Source: an uncultured Clostridia bacterium (GTDB taxonomy: Bacteria > Bacillota > Clostridia > Peptostreptococcales > Anaerovoracaceae). From it: 17,657 nt of DNA. The translations under genes were made by a program, and so were the position numbers. The stretch lies in the NCBI GenBank assembly GCA_937915045.1, contig CALDNM010000033.1, positions 1-17,657 of the forward strand, read 5' to 3'. Position 1 is the stretch's first letter. Each line of letters begins with the position of its first letter. This document shows positions 1 to 6,831 of the stretch, piece by piece. The notes under the pieces were generated by a model, which saw only the letters and a program-made list of their open reading frames with translations, searched no databases and was not told the DNA's origin.

Positions 1-9
1 CTACACTAT

Positions 10-27
10 GAAATTTTCAAGGTTCTG
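10..27 (-). promoter_or_regulatory. boxA-like antitermination element in the rRNA leader
   Basis: The minus strand reads CAGAACCTTGAAAATTTC here, resembling the 'TTCTTTGAAAACT' boxA region found shortly before 16S and 23S genes in Bacillota. It lies about 65 bases downstream of P2, consistent with a pre-16S leader. A position before 23S is less likely because two promoters precede it. Assigned from resemblance and position only. Confidence 0.55.
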
Positions 28-37
28 TTGGTTTTTC

Positions 38-83
38 AACACCTTCACGGTGTTTCGAACCAGGTCGCACTCACGAAGAGTGC
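38..83 (-). other. two small hairpins in the rRNA leader
   Basis: Perfect 6-bp inverted repeats with 5-base loops occur at 38-54 (AACACC/GGTGTT) and 67-83 (GCACTC/GAGTGC). A third of the same size lies between P1 and P2 at 159-175 (CAAGGC/GCCTTG). They could be leader RNA structures for processing or antitermination; their function is not known. Confidence 0.5.
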
Positions 84-89
84 TTTATT

Positions 90-118
90 ATTTTATATCA
101 TGCTGCGTGCTTTGTCAA
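90..118 (-). promoter_or_regulatory. rRNA operon promoter P2 (minus strand)
   Basis: The minus strand shows a perfect -35 TTGACA (113-118), a 17-base spacer and a -10 TAAAAT (90-95). The stretch upstream of the -35 (about 119-145) is almost entirely A/T on the minus strand and would serve as an UP element. It points out of the window to the left and lies just before a boxA-like leader. Confidence 0.78.
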
Positions 119-191
119 TGTTTATTTTCAATTTTTTTATTGGCTCCGCATGCTTTCACAAGGCTCACGGCCTTGCGGCACAACATTGAAT

Positions 192-220
192 ATATTAGCA
201 TAATGACCAGATCAATGCAA
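192..220 (-). promoter_or_regulatory. rRNA operon promoter P1 (minus strand)
   Basis: On the minus strand there is a -35 box TTGCAT (215-220), a 17-base spacer and a -10 box TAATAT (192-197). Upstream of the -35 the minus strand is rich in A-tracts (about 221-246), as expected for an UP element. A second, stronger promoter lies about 100 bases downstream and is followed by a boxA-like leader. Tandem promoters with UP elements are typical of rrn operons, so this most likely drives a 16S rRNA gene just outside the left edge. The rRNA itself is not in the window. Confidence 0.72.
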
Positions 221-320
221 GGCCTTTTTTTATCTTTTTTGAATTAATTTGATCACACCTTTGATAAAGCCGTCATCATAACAGTGAACATGTTTCATCA
301 ACAAACAATCAACATCCATA

Positions 321-349
321 TTGATGCCTATACACAAAAATGCTATAGT
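321..349 (+). promoter_or_regulatory. folT promoter
   Basis: There is a -35 TTGATG (321-326), a 17-base spacer and a -10 TATAGT (344-349), preceded by an extended -10 TG (341-342). The predicted start near 356 puts the riboswitch at the very 5' end of the transcript. The region between the rRNA promoters and this box (about 250-320) shows nothing else recognisable. Confidence 0.7.
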
Positions 350-350
350 T

Positions 351-460
351 TAGCCAGTAGAGTAAATATCGCGCGTCAAGTGCCATAAGATGGGATGTTG
401 CTTATGGACGAAGCGCAAAGGCTGAGGCCCGTGCGCGTTGCGGTATTGCATCCACTGCTA
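351..460 (+). promoter_or_regulatory. tetrahydrofolate (THF) riboswitch aptamer
   Basis: The sequence follows the THF aptamer consensus: AGTAGA near the 5' end (356-361), the CGCG..AAGTG strand (about 370-382), a hairpin with a perfect 7-bp stem (383-389 with 401-407) whose loop holds the conserved GGGATG, then GACGAAGCGC (407-416), and the 3' hallmark GTATTGCATCC (443-453). The closing helix P1 is TAGC/GCTA (351-354 with 457-460) plus AGT/ACT (356-358 with 454-456), with C355 bulged. It sits directly upstream of a folate transporter gene, the commonest target of this class. Family assignment is from recalled consensus; pairings were read from the sequence. Confidence 0.93.
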
Positions 461-534
461 CATTAAGTTTGAAAAAGGTAAGACTCCTTCTTAGTGTAGT
501 TATCAACTATCACTGTTAATATGGAAGGAGTTTT
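458..534 (+). promoter_or_regulatory. THF riboswitch expression platform (SD sequestor / anti-sequestor)
   Basis: Two competing helices are visible. Helix 1: 480-490 pairs with 524-534, eleven base pairs including one G-U, burying the Shine-Dalgarno GGAAGGAG (523-530). Helix 2: CTACATTAAG (458-467) pairs with CTTAGTGTAG (490-499), ten pairs including one G-U. Helix 2 uses part of the 3' strand of aptamer helix P1 and locks the anti-SD in its loop. Folate binding should stabilise P1, break helix 2 and allow helix 1, turning translation off. The pairing is seen; the switching logic is inferred. Confidence 0.75.
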
Positions 535-539
535 TGATT

Positions 540-1091
540 ATGAAAAAACACTCTTTTACCCAGCAGCTCGTGATCATGGCTTTTCTCATCGCGCTTGAGA
601 TCATCCTCACGAGGTTCCTGTCCATCAACCTGCAGATCGTCCGCATCGGATTCGGTTTCCTGCCTGTAGCGATGGCAGCCGTCATGTACGGTCCGATATG
701 GGCCGGCGTCGGTTATGCCGTAGGCGATGTCCTGGGCATGCTTATCTTCCCTACCGGGCCTTACTTCCCCGGCTTCACCCTCACAGCGTTCACTGTAGGC
801 ATCATATACGGCCTGTTCTTCTACAAGAAGAAGATGACGGTCCCTCGTACGATAGCCGCCGCAGTAACGGTCGAGGTGACGTGTACGCTGCTCATGAACA
901 CTTACTGGCTGTCGATACTATATGGAAACGCGTTCATCGGGCTGCTGCCTACACGTATCACAGAAGCGTGTATCCTGTGCGCGGTACAGGTGCCGGTCAT
1001 ACTCGCCGTATGGAAAACGGTCATGACAAGAGTGCCGGCAGTGCGTCAGCAGACAGCGCCGGTATCTCTCCAGCACGGGCTTATGAAATAA
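540..1091 (+). CDS. folT: FolT, folate-specific ECF transporter S component
   Basis: Membrane substrate-binding (S) subunit that works with the shared EcfA/A'/T energising module to import folates. The 183-residue protein is very hydrophobic with about five to six membrane segments. It has the N-terminal pattern KKHSFTQQLVIMAFLIALEI and the FGFLPVAMAAVMYGPIWAG block typical of the FolT family, plus a GDVLGMLIFPTGPYFPGF segment. The start is ATG at 540, nine bases after GGAAGGAG. An in-frame TTG at 534 is too close to that site to be used. The gene is monocistronic, with its own promoter and THF riboswitch upstream and a terminator immediately downstream. The riboswitch supports folate over other vitamins. 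No EcfA or EcfT gene is in the window, so it must share a module encoded elsewhere. Confidence 0.93.
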   Translation: MKKHSFTQQLVIMAFLIALEIILTRFLSINLQIVRIGFGFLPVAMAAVMYGPIWAGVGYAVGDVLGMLIFPTGPYFPGFTLTAFTVGIIYGLFFYKKKMTVPRTIAAAVTVEVTCTLLMNTYWLSILYGNAFIGLLPTRITEACILCAVQVPVILAVWKTVMTRVPAVRQQTAPVSLQHGLMK

Positions 1092-1102
1092 CGCCGAAAA
1101 CC

Positions 1103-1143
1103 AAAAATCAGGCCGGGGGCCACATCCCTCTGCCTGATTTTTT
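1103..1143. terminator. bidirectional terminator between folT and rqcP
   Basis: The 9-bp arms AAATCAGGC (1105-1113) and GCCTGATTT (1132-1140), extended by A-T pairs, are followed by T residues on the plus strand and preceded by A residues that become the U-tract on the minus strand. It serves convergent folT and rqcP; the rqcP stop codon overlaps its right side. Confidence 0.85.
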
Positions 1144-1387
1144 ATTCGCTGATTATCTCGTACATGTCTTCAGCGTCATCTTTTCGGACCGACTCCGCGA
1201 CATCTTTGATCCTGGCCGATATTTCCTTCTGCCCGAATCTTATGGTTATCACATCTCCGATCACTACATCGGTGCCCGCCTTAGCGGTCCTTCCGTTCAC
1301 AGATACCCTGCCCGCGTCGCAAGCGTCCTTTGCTACTGTACGTCTTTTGATCAGTCTTGAGTTTTTAAGAAATTTATCTACGCGCAT
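1142..1387 (-). CDS. rqcP: RqcP-like S4-domain RNA-binding protein (YabO family)
   Basis: An 81-residue protein consisting of one S4 RNA-binding domain: MRVDKFLKNSRLIKRRTVAK at the start, then the GRVSVNGR turn typical of S4 folds. In Bacillus the ortholog (YabO, renamed RqcP) binds stalled 50S subunits and helps RqcH add C-terminal alanine tails during ribosome quality control. The start at 1387 is preceded by a strong AAAGGAGG five bases upstream. It follows the HU gene, as in many Clostridia. A terminator hairpin lies between HU and this gene, so transcription relies on read-through or a promoter I could not identify. In Bacillus the next genes are yabP, yabQ and divIC; here convergent folT follows instead. 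Confidence 0.88.
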   Translation of the reverse strand: MRVDKFLKNSRLIKRRTVAKDACDAGRVSVNGRTAKAGTDVVIGDVITIRFGQKEISARIKDVAESVRKDDAEDMYEIISE

Positions 1388-1411
1388 CTGATCCTCCTTT
1401 GCGCTCCTAAA

Positions 1412-1441
1412 TAAAAATCAGGAGCAGCATAGCTGCTCCTG
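1412..1441 (-). terminator. terminator between HU and rqcP
   Basis: Perfect 10-bp arms CAGGAGCAGC (1419-1428) and GCTGCTCCTG (1432-1441) with a 3-base loop, followed on the minus strand by ATTTTTAT. It sits 15 bases after the HU stop codon. It probably ends most HU transcripts and lowers rqcP expression relative to HU. Confidence 0.88.
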
Positions 1442-1455
1442 TTATGAATCATACT

Positions 1456-1737
1456 CTATCTTCCGTTTACGGAATCCTTGAGAGCTTTGCCCGCTTTGAA
1501 TACAGGAGCCTTAGATGCAGCGATCTTGATAGTCTCGCCAGGTTTCCTTGGGTTTCTTCCAGTTCTGGCTTTTCTCTGACGAACTTCGAAAGTTCCGAAA
1601 CCGATGAGCTGTACTTTTTCACCCTTTGTAAGCGCGTCCTCGATAACTCCCATTGTAGCGTTGACCGTTACCTCTGCGTCCTTCTTAGTGAAACCTGTCT
1701 TTTCTGCTACTGCAGCGATTAATTCAGCTTTGTTCAT
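1456..1737 (-). CDS. hup: HU family DNA-binding protein
   Basis: Histone-like nucleoid protein that binds and bends DNA as a dimer. At 93 residues it has the normal HU length. It begins MNKAELIAAVAEKTGFTKKD, carries the core motif IGFGTFEVRQRKARTGRNP, and has the DNA-clasping beta arm with the proline-containing RNPRKPGETIKI segment. It ends in the usual KAPVFKAGKALKDSV helix. The start is supported by AAGGAGG five bases upstream. It lies 45 bases after mazG and is followed by a strong hairpin terminator. HU between mazG and the S4 gene is a common clostridial arrangement. Confidence 0.96.
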   Translation of the reverse strand: MNKAELIAAVAEKTGFTKKDAEVTVNATMGVIEDALTKGEKVQLIGFGTFEVRQRKARTGRNPRKPGETIKIAASKAPVFKAGKALKDSVNGR

Positions 1738-1782
1738 ATTGTCCTCCTTAAAACTTGAGCTATGCTCTTTTTTCTATCACCC

Positions 1783-2610
1783 TTAAACTTCCTGTTTCTT
1801 GACCTCATTCCACAACTCGTCCATTTCTTCAAGACTCATATTATCTAATGAAGAGCCGCCGGCTTCCGCCATCCGCTCCACTTCTCTGAATCTTCTTATG
1901 AACTTTTCTGTCGCAGCTCTCAGCGCCCCTTCGGGTTCTACGTTAAGAAAACGCGAAACGTTTACCGCGGAGAAGAACAAATCTCCCATCTCTTCCGCTA
2001 TACCCTTTTCATTGTGGTCCTGGCAAGCCTCAATAAGTTCTTGAGTCTCTTCATTTAGTTTCCCGCAGGCGTCTTCGACAGTAGTAAAGTCAAAACCGAC
2101 ATCTGCTGCTTTCTTTTGAACTTTCGCGCTCCTTATCAGGGCCGGAAATGCACTTGGGACATCGTCCAGCCTTGAAGCCGCGCTTTGGCTCCCGCGTTCT
2201 TTATATTTGATATTTTCCCATTTTACAAGGACTTTGTCAACTGTTTTAGCGTCTCCATCCGCAAAAATATGGGGATGTCTGCGTATCATTTTATCACATT
2301 CACCGTTTATTACATCTATAAGGGTGAATTTGTTTTCTTCTTCCGCGAGCGAGCTGTGAAAAATCACCTGCAGCATGACATCTCCAAGTTCTTCACACAG
2401 GTTATCATCGTCTTTATTATTGATCGCTTCTACGCTCTCGTACGCTTCCTCTATCATGCACGGTACAAGGGTGTCATGCGTCTGGACTTTATCCCATGGG
2501 CATTCTTTTCTAAGAAGCTCGATGATCTTCACCAGGCGAGCTGTCGCTTCTTCATTCGTCTCCGCTTCAATCGCGTAATCTTTGTATTCTTCTCTGACCT
2601 TCTCCGTCAT
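1783..2610 (-). CDS. mazG: MazG nucleoside triphosphate pyrophosphohydrolase
   Basis: Hydrolyses (d)NTPs to monophosphates and pyrophosphate, thought to remove non-canonical or excess nucleotides. The 275 residues hold two MazG domains. The first has the metal-binding pattern EEAYES (54-59) followed by EELGD (73-77). The second has EETQELIEA (187-195) followed by EEMGD (206-210). Both Mg2+ sites look complete. The chosen ATG is at 2610, eight bases after the yabM stop, with only a weak AGGTG upstream, suggesting translational coupling. A longer reading that begins inside yabM is unlikely. Bacillus YabN carries an extra N-terminal methylase-like domain that is missing here, so this resembles the stand-alone E. 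coli form. Confidence 0.94.
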   Translation of the reverse strand: MTEKVREEYKDYAIEAETNEEATARLVKIIELLRKECPWDKVQTHDTLVPCMIEEAYESVEAINNKDDDNLCEELGDVMLQVIFHSSLAEEENKFTLIDVINGECDKMIRRHPHIFADGDAKTVDKVLVKWENIKYKERGSQSAASRLDDVPSAFPALIRSAKVQKKAADVGFDFTTVEDACGKLNEETQELIEACQDHNEKGIAEEMGDLFFSAVNVSRFLNVEPEGALRAATEKFIRRFREVERMAEAGGSSLDNMSLEEMDELWNEVKKQEV

Positions 2611-2620
2611 CCCGCACCTG

Positions 2621-4258
2621 TTACTTTCTGCTGAATCTGTCGATGATGCCGACGAGTTTATTCCCGCCCGGCATAGTGGCACACTCTTCTCTCGTGATGC
2701 TCTTCGTCACAAACAGCATTACTGCATAAACTATCACCGCGATAAGTATCGCGATGACACACGCTACTCTGAGATCTATGATCTGTGAAACGAGCGCGTA
2801 TACTACAAAAGCCGCCGCCGTCATAACGAGAGTTGCGATGAGCGGTCTTGCCAAAGTAAGATTCCAGTCGAATTTTACGTTTGTGTATTTCCTGGTCGCT
2901 TTTATATCGAGCACTGAAACTACCGCGTATGTTATCACTGTCGCCAGCGCGGCGCCTCTTACATTGAGCACGTATATACCGGTCAGGACCCATGTGAGTC
3001 CCACTTTGATAAGCACACCTATAGCAAGATTCTTGACCGGCACGCTTTGCTTGTTCACGCCCTGGAGTATCCCTGTCACCGTCTGTGTGATCGAAAGGAA
3101 GATGACTCCGAACGCCATGACAGCAAGTGTCGGCGCGGCGCTCATAGCTCCGGCTTCATCACCGTAGCTGAACAGGAGCAGCATGATAGGTTTGGAAAGT
3201 ACCGCTAATCCGAAAGCGCATGGAAGGCCTACTATGAGAGCTATCCTCACCGCGAGCGCGGTGTTCGTCGTGAGCTGATATGTATCCTTTCTCTTCCATG
3301 CCGCGCTGATGAACGGCACAAGGCTCATCGCGAGCGCCGCTGTCAGTACCTGCGGAAAGTTTATCAGAGGGCTCACAAAGCCGCTGAGCTGTCCATAAAG
3401 AGACGTGGCCTGCACCGATGTGTATCCGGCGGAAACAAGTCTGTTCTTTATTATCACAGCGTCAAGGATATTCATGATCGGCATGATCGACGCGCCGATA
3501 GTTATAGGTATAGCTATCTTGAGCATCGTCGCCATTATGCTTTTCGCGCTCTGGCGCACTGTATCCTTTGTCTGTTTTATACGTTTTCTTATCGCTTTTT
3601 TGCTCGCCGCGTAGATCAGCACAACGACGAGAAGTCCCGCTATGGACCCGGCCGTGGCCCCGAATGTGCCGCCGGCAGCTCCCTGTCCGTATTTATTGAA
3701 GTTCGCGAAAATGCCATCGATCTTAGCATTGTTGAAAAGATAATACGCAAGAGCCAGTCCTACGATCACCCTGAATACCTGTTCCATGACCTGCGACACT
3801 GCCGTAGGTTTCATGTTCTGCAGCCCCTGGAAATATCCTCTGTACGCCGCCATTATCGGCACTATGATCAGTGCCGGAGATATCGCCAGCAGCGCGAGCT
3901 GAGCCTGTTCATATCCCATCATGCGTGCGAACCAGCCGGAAGCTGATGAAACGATCACGAAAGATACGACTCCGATGGCCGCCATAAGGACCACCGCGAC
4001 TCTGAATACCCTGTGCGCCTCAGCGTAATCTCCCACTGCCGCGCGCTCCGAAACCATCCTTGAGATGGCTACAGGAAGTGCTGAAGTAGAGATGATAAGG
4101 AACAGAGTATACACATAATACGCCGGCCCGTAATACGCCATGCCTGTATCATGTATCATGTTCCCCAAAGGTATCTGGAACGCCGCGCCCAAAAATTTGA
4201 CTAGCAGTCCGGCCACCCCCAGGATCGCCGCGCCTTTTACAAAAGATGATTTCCCCAT
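2621..4258 (-). CDS. YabM/SpoVB-type polysaccharide (lipid) flippase, MOP/MVF superfamily
   Basis: A 545-residue integral membrane protein with about fourteen predicted membrane segments. It has the N-terminal pattern of the SpoVB/YabM/YtgP branch of the MOP exporter superfamily: KGAAILGVAGLLVKFLGA, then GPAYYVYTLFLIISTSALPV and YRGYFQGLQNMKPTAVSQV. Family members translocate lipid-linked sugar intermediates such as lipid II across the membrane. The start at 4258 has GGAG five bases upstream. Its place before mazG matches Bacillus yabM. It starts 11 bases after the deaminase gene, so it is probably read from that gene's promoter. Whether it is the main lipid II flippase (MurJ role) cannot be decided from the window. 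Confidence 0.9.
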   Translation of the reverse strand: MGKSSFVKGAAILGVAGLLVKFLGAAFQIPLGNMIHDTGMAYYGPAYYVYTLFLIISTSALPVAISRMVSERAAVGDYAEAHRVFRVAVVLMAAIGVVSFVIVSSASGWFARMMGYEQAQLALLAISPALIIVPIMAAYRGYFQGLQNMKPTAVSQVMEQVFRVIVGLALAYYLFNNAKIDGIFANFNKYGQGAAGGTFGATAGSIAGLLVVVLIYAASKKAIRKRIKQTKDTVRQSAKSIMATMLKIAIPITIGASIMPIMNILDAVIIKNRLVSAGYTSVQATSLYGQLSGFVSPLINFPQVLTAALAMSLVPFISAAWKRKDTYQLTTNTALAVRIALIVGLPCAFGLAVLSKPIMLLLFSYGDEAGAMSAAPTLAVMAFGVIFLSITQTVTGILQGVNKQSVPVKNLAIGVLIKVGLTWVLTGIYVLNVRGAALATVITYAVVSVLDIKATRKYTNVKFDWNLTLARPLIATLVMTAAAFVVYALVSQIIDLRVACVIAILIAVIVYAVMLFVTKSITREECATMPGGNKLVGIIDRFSRK

Positions 4259-4269
4259 TATTACTCCAA

Positions 4270-5562
4270 TTAAAGGCTGCTCAGGATCTTTTTCGTCTCC
4301 TGTTCAGTCTCAAAAATAGTTTTCTCTATATCAATAGTAGTGAACTCTCCGTCCCTGTACAGGACCTTCCCGTCACACATGGTCATGCAGACGTCGCTTC
4401 CCGACGCTGAATACACAAGATTATTCAGCATATCATGTACCGGGTGCATGTTCGGTCCGCTCACATCTATCACAGCAAGATCCGCGCGGTATCCTTTATC
4501 CAGCACACCGCAGTCATTACGTCCCTGGGCCTTCGCTCCGTTCACCGTCGCCGCGGCCGCAGTCTGTTTCGGACTGACCGCTGTCGGATCACTGTACATC
4601 ATCTTCGAGGCAATAGCAAACGCTTTCATTTCCTCGATGAAGTTCAGGCTGTTGTTCGACGAAACGCTGTCCGTCCCTATCGTCACATTTATACCGCGTC
4701 TCAGAAGTTCCGGCACATTGCAGACTCCGCTCGCGAGTTTCAGATTGCTGATCGGATTGCTCGCGACCGAAACATTCTTTTCCTTTAATATATCCATATC
4801 TTCCGGTTCGACCCAGACGCAGTGCGCCGCAGTCGTCCTCGTATCAAAAAGCCCGAGATCCGAAAGATATTTCACAGGTGTCTTTCCGCCGTGTCTCTCC
4901 TTGCACTCCTCGTGCTCTTTTTTCGTTTCGGAAACGTGGACATGCATGTTTGCCCCGATCTCCTTCGTATATTCCGCCAGTTCTCTCACGGTCTTTTCCG
5001 TAGTTGTATATTCCGCGTGGAGACTCATATCGACTTTTATCTTTCCGCCCGCCGCGCCGTTGAAGTTATCATAAAACGACTTCATCTCTTTCGCGCTCGC
5101 CATGGTCCACAGATCATCATCCGCGAAATTAGTGATCGATCTCGAGATATTATTTTTGCACCCCGCGTCGATGACGGCCTTCGCCATATCGTCGCAGAAG
5201 TAATACATATCGTTGGTCGATACTATGCCGTAACGTATAGATTCCGCCATTGCCAGAAGCGTCCCGTAGTAAACGGCATCGCTGCTCAGCTTCGCCTCGA
5301 AAGGAAAGATCCTGTCGTTCAGCCATTCCTGCAAAGCAAGGCCTTCGCCGTATCCGCGCATGAGTGTCATCGGTGAATGAGCGTGTGAATTGACGAACCC
5401 GGCCATCAGAAGTCTGCCTTTGCCGTCATATACCTCCTGCCCTTCTGTATCGGCGGGAGCTTCATCTCCGACGTACGATATCTTTTCGCCGTCTGTCATG
5501 ACGTGCATATGCTCTCTGACTTCCAGATCTTTATCTATTATAGTGATGTCTTTGAAATACAT
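4270..5562 (-). CDS. MtaD-like amidohydrolase (5'-methylthioadenosine / S-adenosylhomocysteine deaminase family)
   Basis: A metal-dependent deaminase of the TrzA/AtzB/MtaD amidohydrolase group, 430 residues from the chosen start. The metal and catalytic ligands are present: NSHAH (His60, His62), HVHVSET (His209, Glu212), AAHCVW (His247) and GTDSVSSNN (Asp298). The segment HSPMTLMRGYGEGLALQEWL matches the MtaD signature. Likely substrates are methylthioadenosine, S-adenosylhomocysteine or another aminated ring; the family is promiscuous, so the exact substrate is open. ATG at 5562 follows GGAG by five bases. The reading could extend seven codons further upstream, but without that site. It has its own promoter after the aminotransferase terminator and leads into yabM with an 11-base gap. 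Confidence 0.85.
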   Translation of the reverse strand: MYFKDITIIDKDLEVREHMHVMTDGEKISYVGDEAPADTEGQEVYDGKGRLLMAGFVNSHAHSPMTLMRGYGEGLALQEWLNDRIFPFEAKLSSDAVYYGTLLAMAESIRYGIVSTNDMYYFCDDMAKAVIDAGCKNNISRSITNFADDDLWTMASAKEMKSFYDNFNGAAGGKIKVDMSLHAEYTTTEKTVRELAEYTKEIGANMHVHVSETKKEHEECKERHGGKTPVKYLSDLGLFDTRTTAAHCVWVEPEDMDILKEKNVSVASNPISNLKLASGVCNVPELLRRGINVTIGTDSVSSNNSLNFIEEMKAFAIASKMMYSDPTAVSPKQTAAAATVNGAKAQGRNDCGVLDKGYRADLAVIDVSGPNMHPVHDMLNNLVYSASGSDVCMTMCDGKVLYRDGEFTTIDIEKTIFETEQETKKILSSL

Positions 5563-5590
5563 AGATGCTCCTTTCAAATGCAACTAGATT

Positions 5591-5619
5591 ATTATAGCAC
5601 AAGTGGTTTTATATGAAAA
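5591..5619 (-). promoter_or_regulatory. promoter for the deaminase - yabM - mazG unit
   Basis: The minus strand has a perfect -10 TATAAT (5591-5596) and a weaker -35 TTTTCA (5614-5619) with a 17-base spacer, 29 bases before the deaminase start codon. It lies just past a terminator, so the downstream housekeeping genes are probably transcribed independently of the catabolic operon. Confidence 0.6.
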
Positions 5620-5665
5620 CGAAAAGAACCGTCACTTTTCGGGCATTTATAAGGCGCGCGCCACA

Positions 5666-5703
5666 TAAAAAACAGGCCGGAGAGAAAAATCTCCCCGGTC
5701 TGT
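5666..5703 (-). terminator. terminator of the araC-kinase-aminotransferase operon
   Basis: On the minus strand a 12-bp stem with two mismatches (arms 5692-5703 and 5673-5685, roughly ACAGACCGGGGAGA and TCTCCGGCCTGT) has an A/T loop and is followed by TTTTTTA. It starts 19 bases after the aminotransferase stop codon. Confidence 0.85.
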
Positions 5704-5721
5704 GATCGTTTTTGCTTCCGA

Positions 5722-6804
5722 TTATATGCATTTTTCGAGTACAGTAAGGAATTTTCTGCAGTCGTCAGGATATATTTCTCCCATGTTGGCGACCTGGAAC
5801 ATGCCCATCTCGTAAAATTTGCCTTTGCCGGCGTAAACCGTATAACCATTGTCGTCCATCTTCGCTATGAACTCCTCGAGATCTTTTCCCTCAGGGAGGA
5901 AAACAGAAGTGACTGTATTCGCCATCTGGTCTTCCGGAAGGAGGAACTTGAGTCCCATCTTCTTCATTCCCTCACGAAGGATCTTAGCGTCTTCCTGATA
6001 GCGCGCGATCTGCTTATCGAGACCTTCGTCAAGCACGTTTGTGAGCGCAGTCTGCAGAGCCCAGAAAAGATTTACATTCGGTGTATGCGGTGTCTGATTC
6101 GACGCGACAGCCTTCTGATAATGACGCGCGAGGTTCAGATAAACATTCTTCCCCATCTCAGGAGTGAGTGTCTTGAGGACGTCCTGTTTTCCGCAGACAT
6201 ATGCCGATCCCGGATATGCTCCCAGACATTTTCCGCCTACCGATGTGGCAAATGTGATATGCATGTCTTTTACATCTATATCCTGTCCGGCAGCCGCGGA
6301 TACGCAGTCTACCATGTACATTTTCCCGTATTTATCGGCAAGATCACCGACCGCTTTGACAGGGTTGATCATACCTGATGATGTTTCATGGAATACCATG
6401 CAGACGATCTTGACAGCCGGATCCGACTTTAATGCTTCCTCGACTTTTTTGAGATCAGGACGTGTCCCCCATTCGAACGAACAGTCGACATAAGGGATCT
6501 TATACTGATCAAGGATCTGCTGCAGTCTGTTCCCGAATTCTCCGTTCCTGACGAGCAGAGCTTTCTCACCGTCATTGAATATCGACGAAAGAACAGTCTC
6601 GTTCGCGCTCGTTCCGGAACCCGAGATTATGACCGACTTATATGAATCATCCGCTTTGAAAAGCTTGTTGATCTTATCCGTAGTATCTTTGAACATCGCT
6701 TCGAACTCCGGACTTCTGTGACAGATATCATAATGTGTAAGTGACTGTCTCACATTTTCTCTGGCCATGACCGGGCCCGGGCTGAATAACATTGGTTTGC
6801 TCAT
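5722..6804 (-). CDS. class V PLP-dependent aminotransferase, PhnW/AGT-like, substrate unknown
   Basis: A 360-residue fold-type I aminotransferase, close to the usual PhnW length. It starts KPMLFSPGPV, has the cofactor segment SGSGTSANE (61-69), His139-Glu140, Asp166 (VDCVSAAAG) to pair with the pyridine nitrogen, and the Schiff-base Lys192 in GGKCLGAYPG. This resembles the NKCIQGVPG block of 2-aminoethylphosphonate:pyruvate transaminase (PhnW) more than serine or alanine:glyoxylate enzymes. The C-terminal FRIG-type motif reads MFQVANMGE, so the usual substrate-binding Arg (Arg340 in PhnW) is Gln337. The amino donor is therefore probably not a standard one. ATG at 6804 has AAAGGAG six bases upstream. 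It follows the kinase by 27 bases and precedes a strong terminator. No phosphonatase (phnX) or other phosphonate gene is nearby. Confidence 0.85.
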   Translation of the reverse strand: MSKPMLFSPGPVMARENVRQSLTHYDICHRSPEFEAMFKDTTDKINKLFKADDSYKSVIISGSGTSANETVLSSIFNDGEKALLVRNGEFGNRLQQILDQYKIPYVDCSFEWGTRPDLKKVEEALKSDPAVKIVCMVFHETSSGMINPVKAVGDLADKYGKMYMVDCVSAAAGQDIDVKDMHITFATSVGGKCLGAYPGSAYVCGKQDVLKTLTPEMGKNVYLNLARHYQKAVASNQTPHTPNVNLFWALQTALTNVLDEGLDKQIARYQEDAKILREGMKKMGLKFLLPEDQMANTVTSVFLPEGKDLEEFIAKMDDNGYTVYAGKGKFYEMGMFQVANMGEIYPDDCRKFLTVLEKCI

Positions 6805-6831
6805 TTTTTGCTCCTTTCAGCAATACAATAT

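Noticed and set aside
8..247. 79-residue plus-strand reading frame at the left edge
   Set aside because: It runs antisense through the two rRNA promoters, the boxA-like element and three hairpins, has no ribosome binding site and resembles no protein.
534..539. TTG start for folT two codons upstream of the ATG
   Set aside because: Only three bases from the Shine-Dalgarno and inside the sequestering helix; ATG at 540 has proper spacing.
698..1360. 220-residue plus-strand frame overlapping folT and rqcP
   Set aside because: Out-of-frame reading of folT that also runs through the bidirectional terminator and the antisense of rqcP.
5722..6804. Calling the aminotransferase phnW
   Set aside because: The substrate-binding Arg is Gln and there is no phnX or other phosphonate gene nearby; only family-level naming is supported.
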